A stretch of DNA of 64,000 nucleotides from Thermocrispum agreste DSM 44070 (GCF_000427905.1 NZ_ATYX01000008.1:32840-96839); one strand, 5' to 3'. Counted from the first letter of the stretch, positions 11,190 to 20,290 are shown. Numbers and translations: made by a program. The notes: a model not told the origin generated them from the sequence alone.

Positions 11190-12145
11190 CCGGGTATCCC
11201 GTGGGTCCCCCGGTCTTGCCCTCATGATCATCGGCGGGCTTCTGAACAGGGAAAACGGCGGATCGGTCGCGGGTCGGCAGATACCCGGGGCAGTGTGGGC
11301 CCACCGGACGGTCGCACGGTCCAGACCTCGTGGAACGGTGTCGCCAGCGGCCACGACGGCCGTGCTCCGGGGCTGCCGAGGAGCGGGCAGCGAGTGGATG
11401 GGGTGCGCAGACTCACACGGGCTGGGGATCCGACTGCCGCAGGCGGGCGCCAGAACGCTCGTGGGCAACTCGCTGCGATGCCCGATCTCCCGCTGCGATC
11501 CACGCCGGGCCAGGCGGCGTGAACGCGGCACGGAGCAACCGGTCATCGAGGCCGGCTTGGGCATCGAGGGCTGGGCGGCGTGCGGTGGGAGACGAACCGA
11601 CCCACCCGCCGTCCACTGCTGCGTCACGGGCGGCTCGAGTTTGCGTCGGCTGGTCGGCCGGGTGGGTCTCGGCCGTGACCGGTCCCGGGAGCCCGTTGGC
11701 TGCCGTCTGGGCCGACCGCTCGCCAGGTCGCTGAGCCGTCGTGCCCGGCCAGGGGGAGCCTGCCTGTCTTCTCGTGTTCGGTCGTGGCCGACCCGGGAGA
11801 CCGCGCTCCTTGTGTTCGGTGGCAGCCCGGGTCGGAAGACACGCCCACCCCGCGTTCAGTGGCGACCTGAGGCGGGAGTCCACACCGCCCGGCGTCCGAC
11901 TGCGACCCCCGATGGCAACACCGCCCGAAAATCACGCCGCCCTCTGCCCGGCCGAGAACGCGATCCCCAGAAAATCCACACCTGACCCGCACTCGATGAG
12001 CGACCCGGGCCGGGAGTCCGCACCTGCCTTGGCTTCGGTGGCCGACGGCCTGCCCCTGCCCTGTGCCTGGCCCGGGAGCCCTCTGCCCTGCGCTCGGTGG
12101 TGGCCCGGGCCGGGGGCCGCGCTGCTTCTGTGGCGCCGCGTGGGC
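11190..12145. other. Non-coding region between nuoA and menJ
   Basis: About 950 bases without a convincing gene. Open frames exist on both strands and overlap one another, and their translations are Arg/Pro-rich without recognisable motifs, as expected from chance in GC-rich DNA. The half next to menJ holds degenerate repeats (see 11776-12130). The half near nuo carries no clear hairpin or promoter beyond 11189. Confidence 0.6.
11776..12130. repeat. Degenerate tandem repeat, period about 40 bp
   Basis: Units beginning with variants of GTTCGGTGGC followed by CCCGGG(C/T)CGGGAGTC recur at about 11776, 11814, 11854, 11894, 11991, 12032 and 12092, i.e. spacings near 38-41 bp with gaps. Conservation is partial. 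It lies downstream of menJ and upstream of the nuo promoter. No protein is encoded through it in a consistent frame. Confidence 0.55.
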
Positions 12146-13468
12146 CTAGCGTGGCGCCGGGGTGATGCGCGAGGCCGCCGCGATCAAGCGGTCCACCGCG
12201 TCCCCACCGCGGGCGTCGTAGCAGCCGGACAGGCCCTTGTAGATCAGCGGGATGAGCTTGTTGATCCGCAGGCCGTAGCGGGTGGCGACGCGCATGACCG
12301 TGGGCTTGCCGATGGCTTTGGCGAAGGCGTTGCCGAGCCGGTAGTAGCCGCCCATGCGTTCCCGCAGGGCGATCGTGTAGCCGTGCAGGGCCCGCTCCCG
12401 GGACGGTCCGGCCGGCCGAGCCAGGGCTTGCACCACGTGTTCGGCGGCCAGCTGGGCGGATTCCATGGCCGCGGCGATTCCTTCGCCGTTGAACGGGCTC
12501 ACCATGCCACCCGCGTCGCCGAGCAGCAGCAAGCCGTCCTTGTAGTGCGGGGTGCGATTGAAACCCATGGGCAGCCCGGCACCGCCGATCTTGCCCACCG
12601 CGTTCTCCTCGCGGAGGCCCCACTCCTCCGGTGTGGATTCCAGCCACGTGCGCAGCAGCGCGCGGTAGTCGGTGTTCCGGAAAGCCGGGGAGGTGGACAG
12701 CACGCCCAGACCGACGTTCACCGTGCCGTCGCCCAACGGGAAGACCCAGCCGTACCCGGGCAGCAGCCGGGGGTTCTTCGGGTCACGGCGATCCCACAGC
12801 TCGAGGTGGCCCTCGATGAACGGCTCGTTGTGGCGCGGGCTCCGGTAGTACCGGCGCACGGCCACGCCCATCGGCCGCTTGTCGTTGCGCTCGATGCCCA
12901 CACTTCGGGCCAGTTTCGCGTTGACCCCGTCGGCGGCCAGCACCAACGGTGCGCGATACGTCACCGGCTGCCGCTCCGGCCCGACCAGTGCCTTGACCCC
13001 GACCACCCGGCCGCGCTCGACCACGGCCTCGGTGACGTTGGTCTTCTCGTACAGCCGGGCTCCTGCCTTCTGGGCGGTCTGCGCCAGCAGGTGGTCGAAG
13101 TCGTGCCGGGTGCGGGAGACGCCGTACGGCGGATAGCTGGTGAGCTCCGGCCACGGCAGTTCCAGCGTGATGTCGCCGGCCAGGATGCGCAGTCCGGTGC
13201 TGTGCACCCAGCCGGCTTCCTCGCGGGTGTCGATGCCGAGGTCGATCAGCTGCTTGACCCCGCGCGGGGTGAGCCCGTCGCCGCAGACCTTCTCGCGCGG
13301 GAAGGTGGTCTTCTCCAGCAGCAGCACGTCCAGCCCGGCACGAGCGAGATACGTCGCCGCGGTCGACCCCGCCGGACCTGCACCAACAACGATCACCTCG
13401 GCGTCGTCCATCGGGCCGCGCCTGCTGCTGCTCTGCGTCATAGACGCAACTGTAGAGGTCACACTCAC
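12146..13468 (-). CDS. menJ: Menaquinone beta-isoprenyl reductase (geranylgeranyl-reductase family)
   Basis: 440-residue FAD-dependent oxidoreductase. The dinucleotide fold GAGPAG lies at residues 29-34, the family segment FPREKVCGDGLTPRG follows, and the second FAD motif GDAGGMVSPFNGEGI is at 317-331. In mycobacteria the orthologous MenJ (Rv0561c) saturates one isoprene unit of menaquinone-9. Position beside menG and other men genes supports this role over chlorophyll- or archaeol-type reduction. GTG at 13468 is used; an internal ATG at 13441 (MTQSSSRRG) is an alternative. Confidence 0.9.
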   Translation of the reverse strand: MSVTSTVASMTQSSSRRGPMDDAEVIVVGAGPAGSTAATYLARAGLDVLLLEKTTFPREKVCGDGLTPRGVKQLIDLGIDTREEAGWVHSTGLRILAGDITLELPWPELTSYPPYGVSRTRHDFDHLLAQTAQKAGARLYEKTNVTEAVVERGRVVGVKALVGPERQPVTYRAPLVLAADGVNAKLARSVGIERNDKRPMGVAVRRYYRSPRHNEPFIEGHLELWDRRDPKNPRLLPGYGWVFPLGDGTVNVGLGVLSTSPAFRNTDYRALLRTWLESTPEEWGLREENAVGKIGGAGLPMGFNRTPHYKDGLLLLGDAGGMVSPFNGEGIAAAMESAQLAAEHVVQALARPAGPSRERALHGYTIALRERMGGYYRLGNAFAKAIGKPTVMRVATRYGLRINKLIPLIYKGLSGCYDARGGDAVDRLIAAASRITPAPR

Positions 13469-13580
13469 GGCAATTCCGCGCGTTGTGACCTGAGAGGTAC
13501 CCGGCAGTCCGCAAAGCGAGGCAACACTCCGGTCGCCACTCCGGTCGCCGCTTGGCAGGATCCAGAGTCGAGCGCGCTCG

Positions 13581-14354
13581 TCAGCGCGTTTGCGGTGCGG
13601 CTGACTCGGGCTCGCGAGCCGGCTGGTCGGTGCGCGCGGCCTCCGGCGCGGCCTGGGGTCTGGCCGGCTTGACGGCTCGGTGCACCGCGACGACGCCGAA
13701 TGTCAGGTTGATCCACTCGACGTCTTCCCAGCCTGCCGCGGCGATGATCTCCCCGAGTTCGCGCTGCGCGGGCCAGGCAGCGGACGACTCGGACAGGTAC
13801 GAGTACGCCTCGGGATTGGACGAGGCGCGCTTGCCGATCCACTTGGGCAGTTGCAGCAGCACCTTGCGGTGCAGGTAGCGGATCGGCGCGAACGGCGGCG
13901 TGGACACCTCGCAGATCACCAGCCGGCCACCGGGCCGCACCACCCGCGCGATCTCCCGCAAAGCCGCACCCGGGTCGACGAAGTTCCGCAGGCCGAAGCA
14001 GATGGTCGCGGCGTCGAACGCCTCGTCGGCGAACGGCAGGTGCAACGCGTCGGCGGCGACCATCGGCAGGCCCGGCCGCTTCCGCTTCCCCTGCTGCAGC
14101 ATGCCGAGGGAGAAGTCGGCGGCCACCACCCAGGCGCCGGCATGACCGAACTCCACGGTGGACACTCCGGTGCCGGCGGCCAGGTCCAACACCTTCTCCC
14201 CGGGCCGGGCATCCAACGTGCGGCTGGTGAACACGCGCCACCGGCGATCGAACCCGAACGTCATGAACGAGTTCGCTCGGTCGTAGCCCTTCGCGACGCC
14301 GTCGAACATCGCGGCGACTTCGCGCGGATTCTTGTCCAGGCTGGCGCGCACCAT
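13581..14354 (-). CDS. menG: Demethylmenaquinone methyltransferase
   Basis: 257-residue SAM-dependent methyltransferase of the UbiE/MenG family, catalysing the C-methylation of demethylmenaquinone to menaquinone. Family signature YDRANSFMTFGFDRRWR is near residue 24, the SAM motif VLDLAAGTGV at 55-64, and the second signature CFGLRNFVDPGAALREIARV follows. The C-terminal ~30 residues are an Ala/Pro-rich tail beyond the normal family end. It lies 112 bases upstream of menJ on the same strand. Confidence 0.95.
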   Translation of the reverse strand: MVRASLDKNPREVAAMFDGVAKGYDRANSFMTFGFDRRWRVFTSRTLDARPGEKVLDLAAGTGVSTVEFGHAGAWVVAADFSLGMLQQGKRKRPGLPMVAADALHLPFADEAFDAATICFGLRNFVDPGAALREIARVVRPGGRLVICEVSTPPFAPIRYLHRKVLLQLPKWIGKRASSNPEAYSYLSESSAAWPAQRELGEIIAAAGWEDVEWINLTFGVVAVHRAVKPARPQAAPEAARTDQPAREPESAAPQTR

Positions 14355-15260
14355 GGGGCCAGCCTAGTCGCCCTGGTCAGCGGGCCCTGGCCGACGGGTC
14401 TCGCCGGTCACCGTCCGTGCACGGCAGGTCAGCAGAACGCGCACGAGCACCATCGCCCCGCCGCGCTTGGAACCGACGCGATCCTGACGCGGTGCCGAAC
14501 CGCGCATCCTGGCACGGTGCCCGAACCGCTCGGCTGGCCGAGGTCGCCGCGAAGGTCGATCACTGAGGCCTGCGCCCAGGCGCCAGCACGGGGCTGGGCC
14601 TCGACCCCCGAGGCCCAGCCGGGCACACCGAGCCCTCGACCTGCGGCATCCCCCGCCACGCCAACACACCGAGTCCCGAGTGAGCCGGTGCGCACGAACC
14701 TGCCCCGGCCAGAACACCCGCGCCCGGACGAAGCGCCCGCATCCGCACCTCAGCCAGGACTCCACGGTGCCGGACAGACCGCCCGCACCGCGGCTGGGTG
14801 ACGAGGCCAGCAACCGTCCGAGGCCGGGCACCCAAGCAGACCGGCCAACACGCCGAAGCATCAACGTAGGAGAGCACCGTCACGGCCACGCCGGGCCGAC
14901 ACCAAGACAACCCACCTGCGGCCGTTCAAACCCTCCCGGACGACCGCGCCAAGAGCCGGCTGCGCGCCGAGACCCGCCTGAGGCATTAGCACCGACCCGC
15001 ATCCCGCCCGGCCCCCGCCGGGCCTACGAGGACCTGGCCGCCGTGGCCAGGTCCGGACCGCCACCGTGCCGGAGGAGCACCGCAGTCAGCCGGGACGCCA
15101 CCGCGCCCGGAAAGGGAACGTGACCCGTACCCAGCGGCCGTACTTCACCAGATCCGCCACCGCGCCCGGGCAGAGAGCCCACACCCGGGCTGGGCGGCGG
15201 CACCGGTAACCCGCTTGGGCCAGGCGTCCCGGTAAGCCCGCGTATGGCGAGGCAGGGGTC
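14355..15260. other. Non-coding region upstream of menG
   Basis: About 900 bases without a supportable gene. Overlapping open frames on both strands lack motifs. It holds a strong hairpin at 14592-14620 and a short imperfect direct repeat at 14481-14530 (ATCCTG..CGGTGC..GAACCGC, two units 25 bp apart). The menG promoter must lie near its left end, but no clear hexamers were seen. Confidence 0.55.
14592..14620 (-). terminator. Strong hairpin between the M1 peptidase region and menG
   Basis: Arms GGCTGGGCCTCG and CGAGGCCCAGCC pair over 12 bp with a five-base ACCCC loop. No T-run follows on either strand, so it is a hairpin that could end transcription coming from the M1 peptidase rather than a canonical intrinsic terminator. 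Confidence 0.45.
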
Positions 15261-15425
15261 TCAGGGACGTGCGTTCGTGCGCACATCCGTGGGGTCGACG
15301 CCCCGCCGTGCACTCGCCTCCGAGTCGCGCCTGGGCTCAGTAGGCATGGCGCTGGTCAGCGCGTGCAGCATCATCAGCAGTGCCAACAGCACGGCCGCCT
15401 GCAACATGTGTGCTTTGCCACGCAT
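15261..15425 (-). CDS. Possible small membrane peptide
   Basis: 54-codon open frame beginning MRGKAHMLQAAVLLALLMML: a short basic start, one hydrophobic helix (about residues 7-27), then a charged tail rich in Arg/Glu/Asp. It sits about 70 bases beyond the stop of the M1 peptidase on the same strand, so it could be co-transcribed. The ribosome site is weak (CGGATCGGAC before ATG). I do not recognise the protein. The helix-plus-basic-start layout makes it more plausible than the surrounding frames, but it may be chance. Confidence 0.3.
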   Translation of the reverse strand: MRGKAHMLQAAVLLALLMMLHALTSAMPTEPRRDSEASARRGVDPTDVRTNARP

Positions 15426-15498
15426 GTCCGATCCGACGTGCGCCGTTGGCGGTCCGTTCCGGCCGCACGCCGCACGGCCCGCCAACGGCATCGTTCGG

Positions 15499-17034
15499 CT
15501 AGTTGTGTGCCGCATCCCGCTGATGCAGCAACGCGTGCGTCCGCTTGATCTTGGCCAGCGACTTCGGCTCCTTGACCTGTGCCTGCTCCGCCTGCGCGGA
15601 TCGGACGGCAGCTGTTGCCTCGGCCAGCTCACCGTTGGGGCTGGTGGCCGGCTTGCTCGGGGTGTACAGCCAGGTCTGGAACACCTCGTCGAGCTGCTTG
15701 CCGGACAGCCGCTCGGCCAGCTTGATCAGCTCCGGCGTGCTGCCCCAGCCGTTGCGGTTCTTCTTCGGCCACTTCTTCAGCAGCTTGAAAAAGGCCTTGT
15801 CGCCCATCGCCTTGCGCAGCGCGTGGACCGCCATCGCGCCCCGGTCGTACACCGCGGAGTGGAACTGGTTCTCCGCACCCGGGTCGCCCGGCAACACGGT
15901 CCAGAACGGGTCGTCCGCGTCGTACGCGCTGTAGATGTATTCCGCGATCTCGTCCGTCGTGCCTTGGCCCTGCTCCTCCGACCACATCCATTCCGCGTAG
16001 GAGGCGAAGCCTTCGTTGAGCCAGATCTCGTCCCACGACTTCAGCGACACCGAGTCGCCGTACCACTGGTGCGCGAGCTCGTGCGCGACCACGTAGGTGT
16101 TGGAGCCGCCGGCGAAGAACCTGGAATCGTAGACCGGTCGGGTTTGCGTCTCCAGCGCGAACCCGACGTTGCTGGAGACGACGCCACCATTGGTCTCGAA
16201 CGGATACTTGCCGAATTTCGTCTCCAGGAACTCGGTGATTTCCGGCGTGCGTTCGACGCTCGCCCGGGCGGCGCTGGGCCACTCCAGATCCTTGGCGTAT
16301 GCGTTGAGGTACGGCTTGCCGTCCGGCCCCACGCCTTCGGTGATGTCGTAGTCCTCGATCGCCATGAAAGCCAGGTACGTGGCCATCGGCTGCTTGCTGA
16401 CCCAGTGCCAGCGCACCATGCCGTCGGTGCGCTGGGTGGTGGCGATCAAGGTGCCGTTGGAGATCACCTCGAGGCCCTTCGGCGCGGCGACCGAGATGGT
16501 GAACGTCGCCTTGTCCGTCGGATGGTTGTTCGACGGGAACCACCAGGGCGCGATGTGCGGCTGGTCGACCGCCAACGCCCCGGTCGAAGTCTGCTTCCAC
16601 GCGTTGTAGCCGTACAGCTCGTACTTGTGCGGCGTGTCCGAATACTTGACCACGACCAGCATCGGACTGCCCTTGCGCAGATCCTGCGCCGGGTCGACGA
16701 CCAGCTCGCCACCGTCGGTGGTGAATTTCGCCGGGCGGTTGTTGACCCACACCGATTCCACGTTCAGCAGGAAGTCCAGATTGAACTGTCCGAGGTCCTG
16801 CTTCGCCTTGGCGAGAATCGTCGTGGTACCGGAAAGCCGATCGGTCTTCGGCTGATACGTCACACTGATGTCGTAATGCCTGACGTCATATCCGCCATTT
16901 CCGTCGAGCGGATAGTAAGGATCCCCCAGCCCCGGACTACCCGCCCCGGGGGCGGCGCTCGCGGTGGACGACAGCAACAGGACGGTCAGCCCCGTGGCGG
17001 CCGCGGTGAATCCGGCCCGTTTCCTCAGGCTCAT
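15499..17034 (-). CDS. Secreted M1-family aminopeptidase
   Basis: 511-residue zinc metallopeptidase. A signal peptide (about residues 1-27, ending ASA) directs export. The M1 N-terminal beta domain is followed by the catalytic HELAHQW (zinc His318 and His322, catalytic Glu319) and the third zinc ligand Glu341 in NEGFASYAEW. The family exopeptidase motif (usually GxMEN) appears as GGVVSSNVG near 283. This deviation suggests altered substrate choice within the short secreted M1 group. The start ATG at 17034 has GGAGGTCACC before it. Confidence 0.9.
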   Translation of the reverse strand: MSLRKRAGFTAAATGLTVLLLSSTASAAPGAGSPGLGDPYYPLDGNGGYDVRHYDISVTYQPKTDRLSGTTTILAKAKQDLGQFNLDFLLNVESVWVNNRPAKFTTDGGELVVDPAQDLRKGSPMLVVVKYSDTPHKYELYGYNAWKQTSTGALAVDQPHIAPWWFPSNNHPTDKATFTISVAAPKGLEVISNGTLIATTQRTDGMVRWHWVSKQPMATYLAFMAIEDYDITEGVGPDGKPYLNAYAKDLEWPSAARASVERTPEITEFLETKFGKYPFETNGGVVSSNVGFALETQTRPVYDSRFFAGGSNTYVVAHELAHQWYGDSVSLKSWDEIWLNEGFASYAEWMWSEEQGQGTTDEIAEYIYSAYDADDPFWTVLPGDPGAENQFHSAVYDRGAMAVHALRKAMGDKAFFKLLKKWPKKNRNGWGSTPELIKLAERLSGKQLDEVFQTWLYTPSKPATSPNGELAEATAAVRSAQAEQAQVKEPKSLAKIKRTHALLHQRDAAHN

Positions 17035-17151
17035 GGTGACCTCCGAATTCGCGACATACCTCCCTGATAGTCGCGATGGCGAACCTAGCGAGCCGGACCG
17101 ACATTGACCAGCCGATGTGCCGAGTCGTCCCCCATCGGCCCAAGAACCGGC

Positions 17152-17838
17152 CTAATCCTCGGTCACGAATGTCGAGTTTCGCGTCGCATCGGCCGGGTGC
17201 GGATCGCCGTCGGCCTTCCTGTCGGCTGTCTCGCCGGGTTTCCCGGCAGTCTTCTCCTCCGCCTTGTCGTCGACCTTCTCGTCGGCATTGTCGCCGGCAT
17301 TGTCGTCGGCACTGTCACCGGCGTTGTCGCCGGAATTGTCACCGACCTTGTCTTCGCTGTCTTCGCTGCTTGTCCCGGCGGCCGCATCAACGCTCCCCGT
17401 ACCACCGGAGCGCTTCGGCCGCAGCCACCACAGCAGCGGGGCGGCCACCAGCCACGTGATCACCACCGTGCTGCCCGCTGGGAGCAAGGTGAGATCGGCC
17501 GTCCGGCCGGCGACCCGCACCAGGTTCGGATTGGTGCCGTCGTACTCCACCAGCAGCCGCTGACCCTCGACCAGGCCGCCGGGGTAGAGCACGCCGTCCT
17601 GGGAGATGAACACCCGGCCGTCCGGTCCGGTGAACCGCACCGTGGTCCTGGCCCAGTCCTGGGAGATCACTTGGGCGTTCGCCGCGACCCGATTGGCCTC
17701 GATGGCCGCGTCGTTGCGGTAGGCGGCCACGACCAGCACGGCGGCCATCACCGTCACCAGACCAGCCACCCCGAGCACGATCAAGCGCAGCAACCGTCGC
17801 CGCCGGTCCGCTTGCCTGGCATCCGTCTGGTTGGTCAT
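17152..17838 (-). CDS. DUF3592-type membrane protein with acidic repeat tail
   Basis: 228 residues. A basic N-terminus precedes a first helix (LRLIVLGVAGLVTVMAAVLVV), then an external domain with GPDGRVFISQDGVLYPGGL and VEGQRLLVEYDGTNPNLVRVAGR, a second helix, and a cytosolic tail. The tail contains repeated GDNAGD/ADDNAGDNAD units rich in Asp, Glu and Lys. This layout matches DUF3592 proteins, whose function is unknown. ATG at 17838 is chosen; the longer frame to 17886 adds a Cys/Arg-rich stretch. The repeats make the opposite strand look like a Ser/Pro-rich coding frame, which is a shadow. Confidence 0.75.
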   Translation of the reverse strand: MTNQTDARQADRRRRLLRLIVLGVAGLVTVMAAVLVVAAYRNDAAIEANRVAANAQVISQDWARTTVRFTGPDGRVFISQDGVLYPGGLVEGQRLLVEYDGTNPNLVRVAGRTADLTLLPAGSTVVITWLVAAPLLWWLRPKRSGGTGSVDAAAGTSSEDSEDKVGDNSGDNAGDSADDNAGDNADEKVDDKAEEKTAGKPGETADRKADGDPHPADATRNSTFVTED

Positions 17839-18183
17839 TCGCTGAGGGTAACGGCCCGGACGGCACTCGCACCCCGGGTGCCGCACGCGTCGTCGTCACC
17901 GGCGGCTGTTACGCGACGGGCGGGCACGCAGCTGACGGGTATCCGCCGGATCGATCACGTCATGGAGCTCGAGCACCGTGGCCACAGCGCGCTTTGCCCT
18001 TTCGCACCTCGGCCCGGCCGCAACGATCGCGCGCACAGACGGTAGGCGAGCCACCGAGCCGCACGGTCACTGGTCACCGGGGCCCACGACCAAGGTCCGT
18101 CAGCTCGTCGCCACGTCCCAGCCCGCGTCACGCGCTGAGTGATGCGCACCATAGCGGAACCAAACGTTTCCGCACGTCCCGCG
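17839..18183. other. Spacer between menD and the DUF3592 gene
   Basis: 345 bases downstream of menD and upstream of the DUF3592 gene, both on the minus strand. It contains no supportable gene. Its main content is a duplicated copy of the menD 3' end (see 18122-18195). Confidence 0.6.
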
Positions 18184-18195
18184 TCACGCGCTGAG
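18122..18195. repeat. Direct repeat of the menD 3' end
   Basis: The 18-mer CCCGCGTCACGCGCTGAG occurs at 18122-18139 and 18178-18195 (period 56). The second copy contains the menD stop codon and last codons (LSA, then TGA on the minus strand). A flanking CACGTCCC is also shared. The first copy lies just past the gene end. Confidence 0.8.
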
Positions 18196-19872
18196 CGTGG
18201 CCACCGCTTCGGCGACCGCGGCCTGCAGCCGCTCGTGCAACATCGGCCGCGCGGACCGGTCGATCCGCACCTCCACCACGCGCAAACCGGGAGCCGGGTG
18301 CAGGACGTCTCGGAACTCCTCACGCGTCCGCACCAGCTGGTAAGGCACTCCGTACCCCGCGCACAGTGCTCCCAGGTCAGCGCCATGCGGGGTACCGAAC
18401 ACCCGCTCGAAGCGGTCGACGTGCTCGTCGTCTCCTTGCTCAAGCAGCGAGAAGATCCCTCCGCCGTCGTCGTTGACCACCACGACGGTCAAGTCCGGGC
18501 GCTTCTCACTCGGCCCCAGCAGCAGGCCGTTGATGTCGTGCAGGAACGTCAGATCGCCCACCAGCGCGTAGGCGGGACGCCCGTGCGCGCTGTGCACCAG
18601 CGCGGCGCCGACAGCGGTGGACACGGTCCCGTCGATGCCCGCCACGCCCCGATTGCGATGCACCACAATCCCCGGCCGCGCCGGACCGCCAGCCAGCGCG
18701 ATGTCCCGCGTGGGGTTGGACGAGCCGACGACCAGCAGCGAACCGTCCGGGATCGTGGCAAGCACCTCGGCCGCGATGGCAGGCCCGTTCGGCCACGGCT
18801 CGGCGGCCAGGGTGCGCGCGACCGCTTCGCGTGCCAGCCGATCGGCCCGTTGCCACCGCTGCAGCCACTGCTGGTCGGCGGGTTTGCTCGGTTCGGCGAA
18901 CCACTGACCGACCTGGCGGACGTTGTGCGCGGGGGTCGGCCAGTCGGTGTCCGGGCGCACCAGCAGCACTTCCACGTCCGCGTCGGCGAGCAGCGCCTGC
19001 ACCTGCCGGAACACGGTCGGGCGGCCGATGCACAGCACCTGCTCCGGCCGGTGCGCGGCGACGAACTCCGGCACGCCGAGCAGCCACGGACCGGTGGTCA
19101 CGGCCGAATCCCCGGACAACCCGGCGGGCCCGGTCTCCGCCATGATCGGCCAGGAGTGCTCCGCCGCCCATTCGCTCACCGCGGACGTACCGGAATCGCA
19201 CGTGACGACCAGCCCGGTTCTGGTCGACGGGATCACGAAAGCCGGCGCCGCGCCGTAGTCCGGCAGCTCGGTCCAGCGCTGGCCGTTCGGGCGACCGTCC
19301 AGCGATTCGCTCCATTCGTCGTCGCCGTCCGGCACCAGCGGCTCGCGGAACGGGATGTTGAGATGCACCGGCCCGGACCGCCACTCCCCGTAGGCGGCGC
19401 TCCAGGCACGGCAGATCTGGCTGCGCCAATAGGCGTTCTGGCCTGCGTGCTCACCCGCCACCGCCAGCTCGGCGAAGTAACGGACCGCGTCGCCGTACAG
19501 CTTGTTCTGTTCGATGACCTGATTGGCGCCCGCGGCACGCAGCTCCGGCGGCCGGTCGGCGGTCAGCACGATGAGCGGGACGCCCGCCCGGTCCGCCTCA
19601 AGCACCGCCGGGTGGAAGTTGGCGGCGGCGGTGCCCGACGTGCACACCACTGCGGCCGGGCGGCCGGTGCGTGCCGCGATGCCCAGGGCGAGAAACGCCG
19701 CGGACCGTTCGTCGATCCGCACATGCAGTTCGATCCGGCCGGCCGCGGCAGCGTCGTACAAGGCGAGCGACAACGGCGCGTTGCGGGACCCGGGCGACAG
19801 CACGACGTGGCTGACCGTGTTGCGGATCAGCTCGTCGACGATCACCCGAGCCTGCGCGGTCGACGGGTTCAC
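18184..19872 (-). CDS. menD: SEPHCHC synthase (menaquinone biosynthesis)
   Basis: 562-residue thiamine-diphosphate enzyme that joins isochorismate and 2-oxoglutarate. N-terminal signature VVLSPGSRNAPLSLALYD, the RIDERSAAFLALGIA block with the ThDP-activating Glu, and VCTSGTAAANFHPAVLEA are present. The C-terminal Mg-ThDP site is GDLTFLHDINGLLLG with NDDGGGIFSLLEQ. Length is normal. The start is GTG at 19872. The gene is isolated from menE and menA by unrelated genes, and menF, menB and menC are not in the window. Confidence 0.96.
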   Translation of the reverse strand: MNPSTAQARVIVDELIRNTVSHVVLSPGSRNAPLSLALYDAAAAGRIELHVRIDERSAAFLALGIAARTGRPAAVVCTSGTAAANFHPAVLEADRAGVPLIVLTADRPPELRAAGANQVIEQNKLYGDAVRYFAELAVAGEHAGQNAYWRSQICRAWSAAYGEWRSGPVHLNIPFREPLVPDGDDEWSESLDGRPNGQRWTELPDYGAAPAFVIPSTRTGLVVTCDSGTSAVSEWAAEHSWPIMAETGPAGLSGDSAVTTGPWLLGVPEFVAAHRPEQVLCIGRPTVFRQVQALLADADVEVLLVRPDTDWPTPAHNVRQVGQWFAEPSKPADQQWLQRWQRADRLAREAVARTLAAEPWPNGPAIAAEVLATIPDGSLLVVGSSNPTRDIALAGGPARPGIVVHRNRGVAGIDGTVSTAVGAALVHSAHGRPAYALVGDLTFLHDINGLLLGPSEKRPDLTVVVVNDDGGGIFSLLEQGDDEHVDRFERVFGTPHGADLGALCAGYGVPYQLVRTREEFRDVLHPAPGLRVVEVRIDRSARPMLHERLQAAVAEAVATLSA

Positions 19873-19995
19873 CAGCCGCTCCCTTTCCGATCGATTCCCT
19901 GCATTGTTTCAGCCGCCGCAGGAATGCTCCCGGTGCCGGCCGGCTCAACGGGGCAAGCGGCCCCGCCGTCGAGGCACAGGCGGCGAGAGGCCGGT

Positions 19996-20019
19996 GCGTG
20001 ACGCCCGCGGGCGTCACGC
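19996..20019. repeat. Perfect 24-bp GTGACGCC/GGCGTCAC palindrome
   Basis: Arms GCGTGACGCCCG and CGGGCGTCACGC are exactly complementary with no loop. Related GGCGTCAC-bearing sequence follows near 20057-20080, and a weaker CACCCCGGCGGGTGTCACC lies at 21528-21546. It looks like a small dispersed palindromic element rather than a terminator. Confidence 0.6.
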
Positions 20020-20193
20020 GTGGTCGGGCGGCCGTTCTCATCGACCGTGCGCCGGTGCGTCACGCCTGTGGGCGTCACCCACGACATTTGGGCGATTTGC
20101 CCTCCTGTCGCCCAGGGTATGCGTGCCTGCGCGCGAGGACAGCCGCACGCCAGGAGAGTTCCACCACGCCATACCGGCTCCACGAGCACGCGT

Positions 20194-20279
20194 GGCTGTG
20201 GCGGAATCCGGACGCGCCCACAACCTGCCGACGGCTGTGGCGGAATCCCCACACGCCGCGCCCACAACCTGCCGACGGC
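20194..20279. repeat. Two-unit direct repeat, 39-44 bp
   Basis: GGCTGTGGCGGAATCC occurs at 20194 and 20233, and CGCGCCCACAACCTGCCGAC at 20213 and 20257. The second unit is 5 bp longer. The repeat abuts the terminator of the ScyD/E-like gene. Confidence 0.75.
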
Positions 20280-20290
20280 CAGAACGTGCG

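Larger units (their letters stand above)
19873..20290. other. Repeat-rich spacer upstream of menD
   Basis: About 420 bases without a gene, lying between menD and the ScyD/E-like gene. It contains a perfect 24-bp palindrome (19996-20019), a related GGCGTCAC element near 20071, and a two-unit direct repeat (20194-20279). The menD promoter must lie in the part next to 19873 but is not obvious. Confidence 0.6.

Noticed and set aside
11224-11985. Long open frames on both strands between nuoA and menJ
   Set aside because: They overlap each other, are Arg/Pro-rich without motifs, lack ribosome sites and run through degenerate repeats; chance frames in GC-rich DNA.
17264-17563. Ser/Pro/Leu repeat protein on the plus strand
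   Set aside because: It is the reverse complement of the acidic GDNAGD repeats in the DUF3592 protein.
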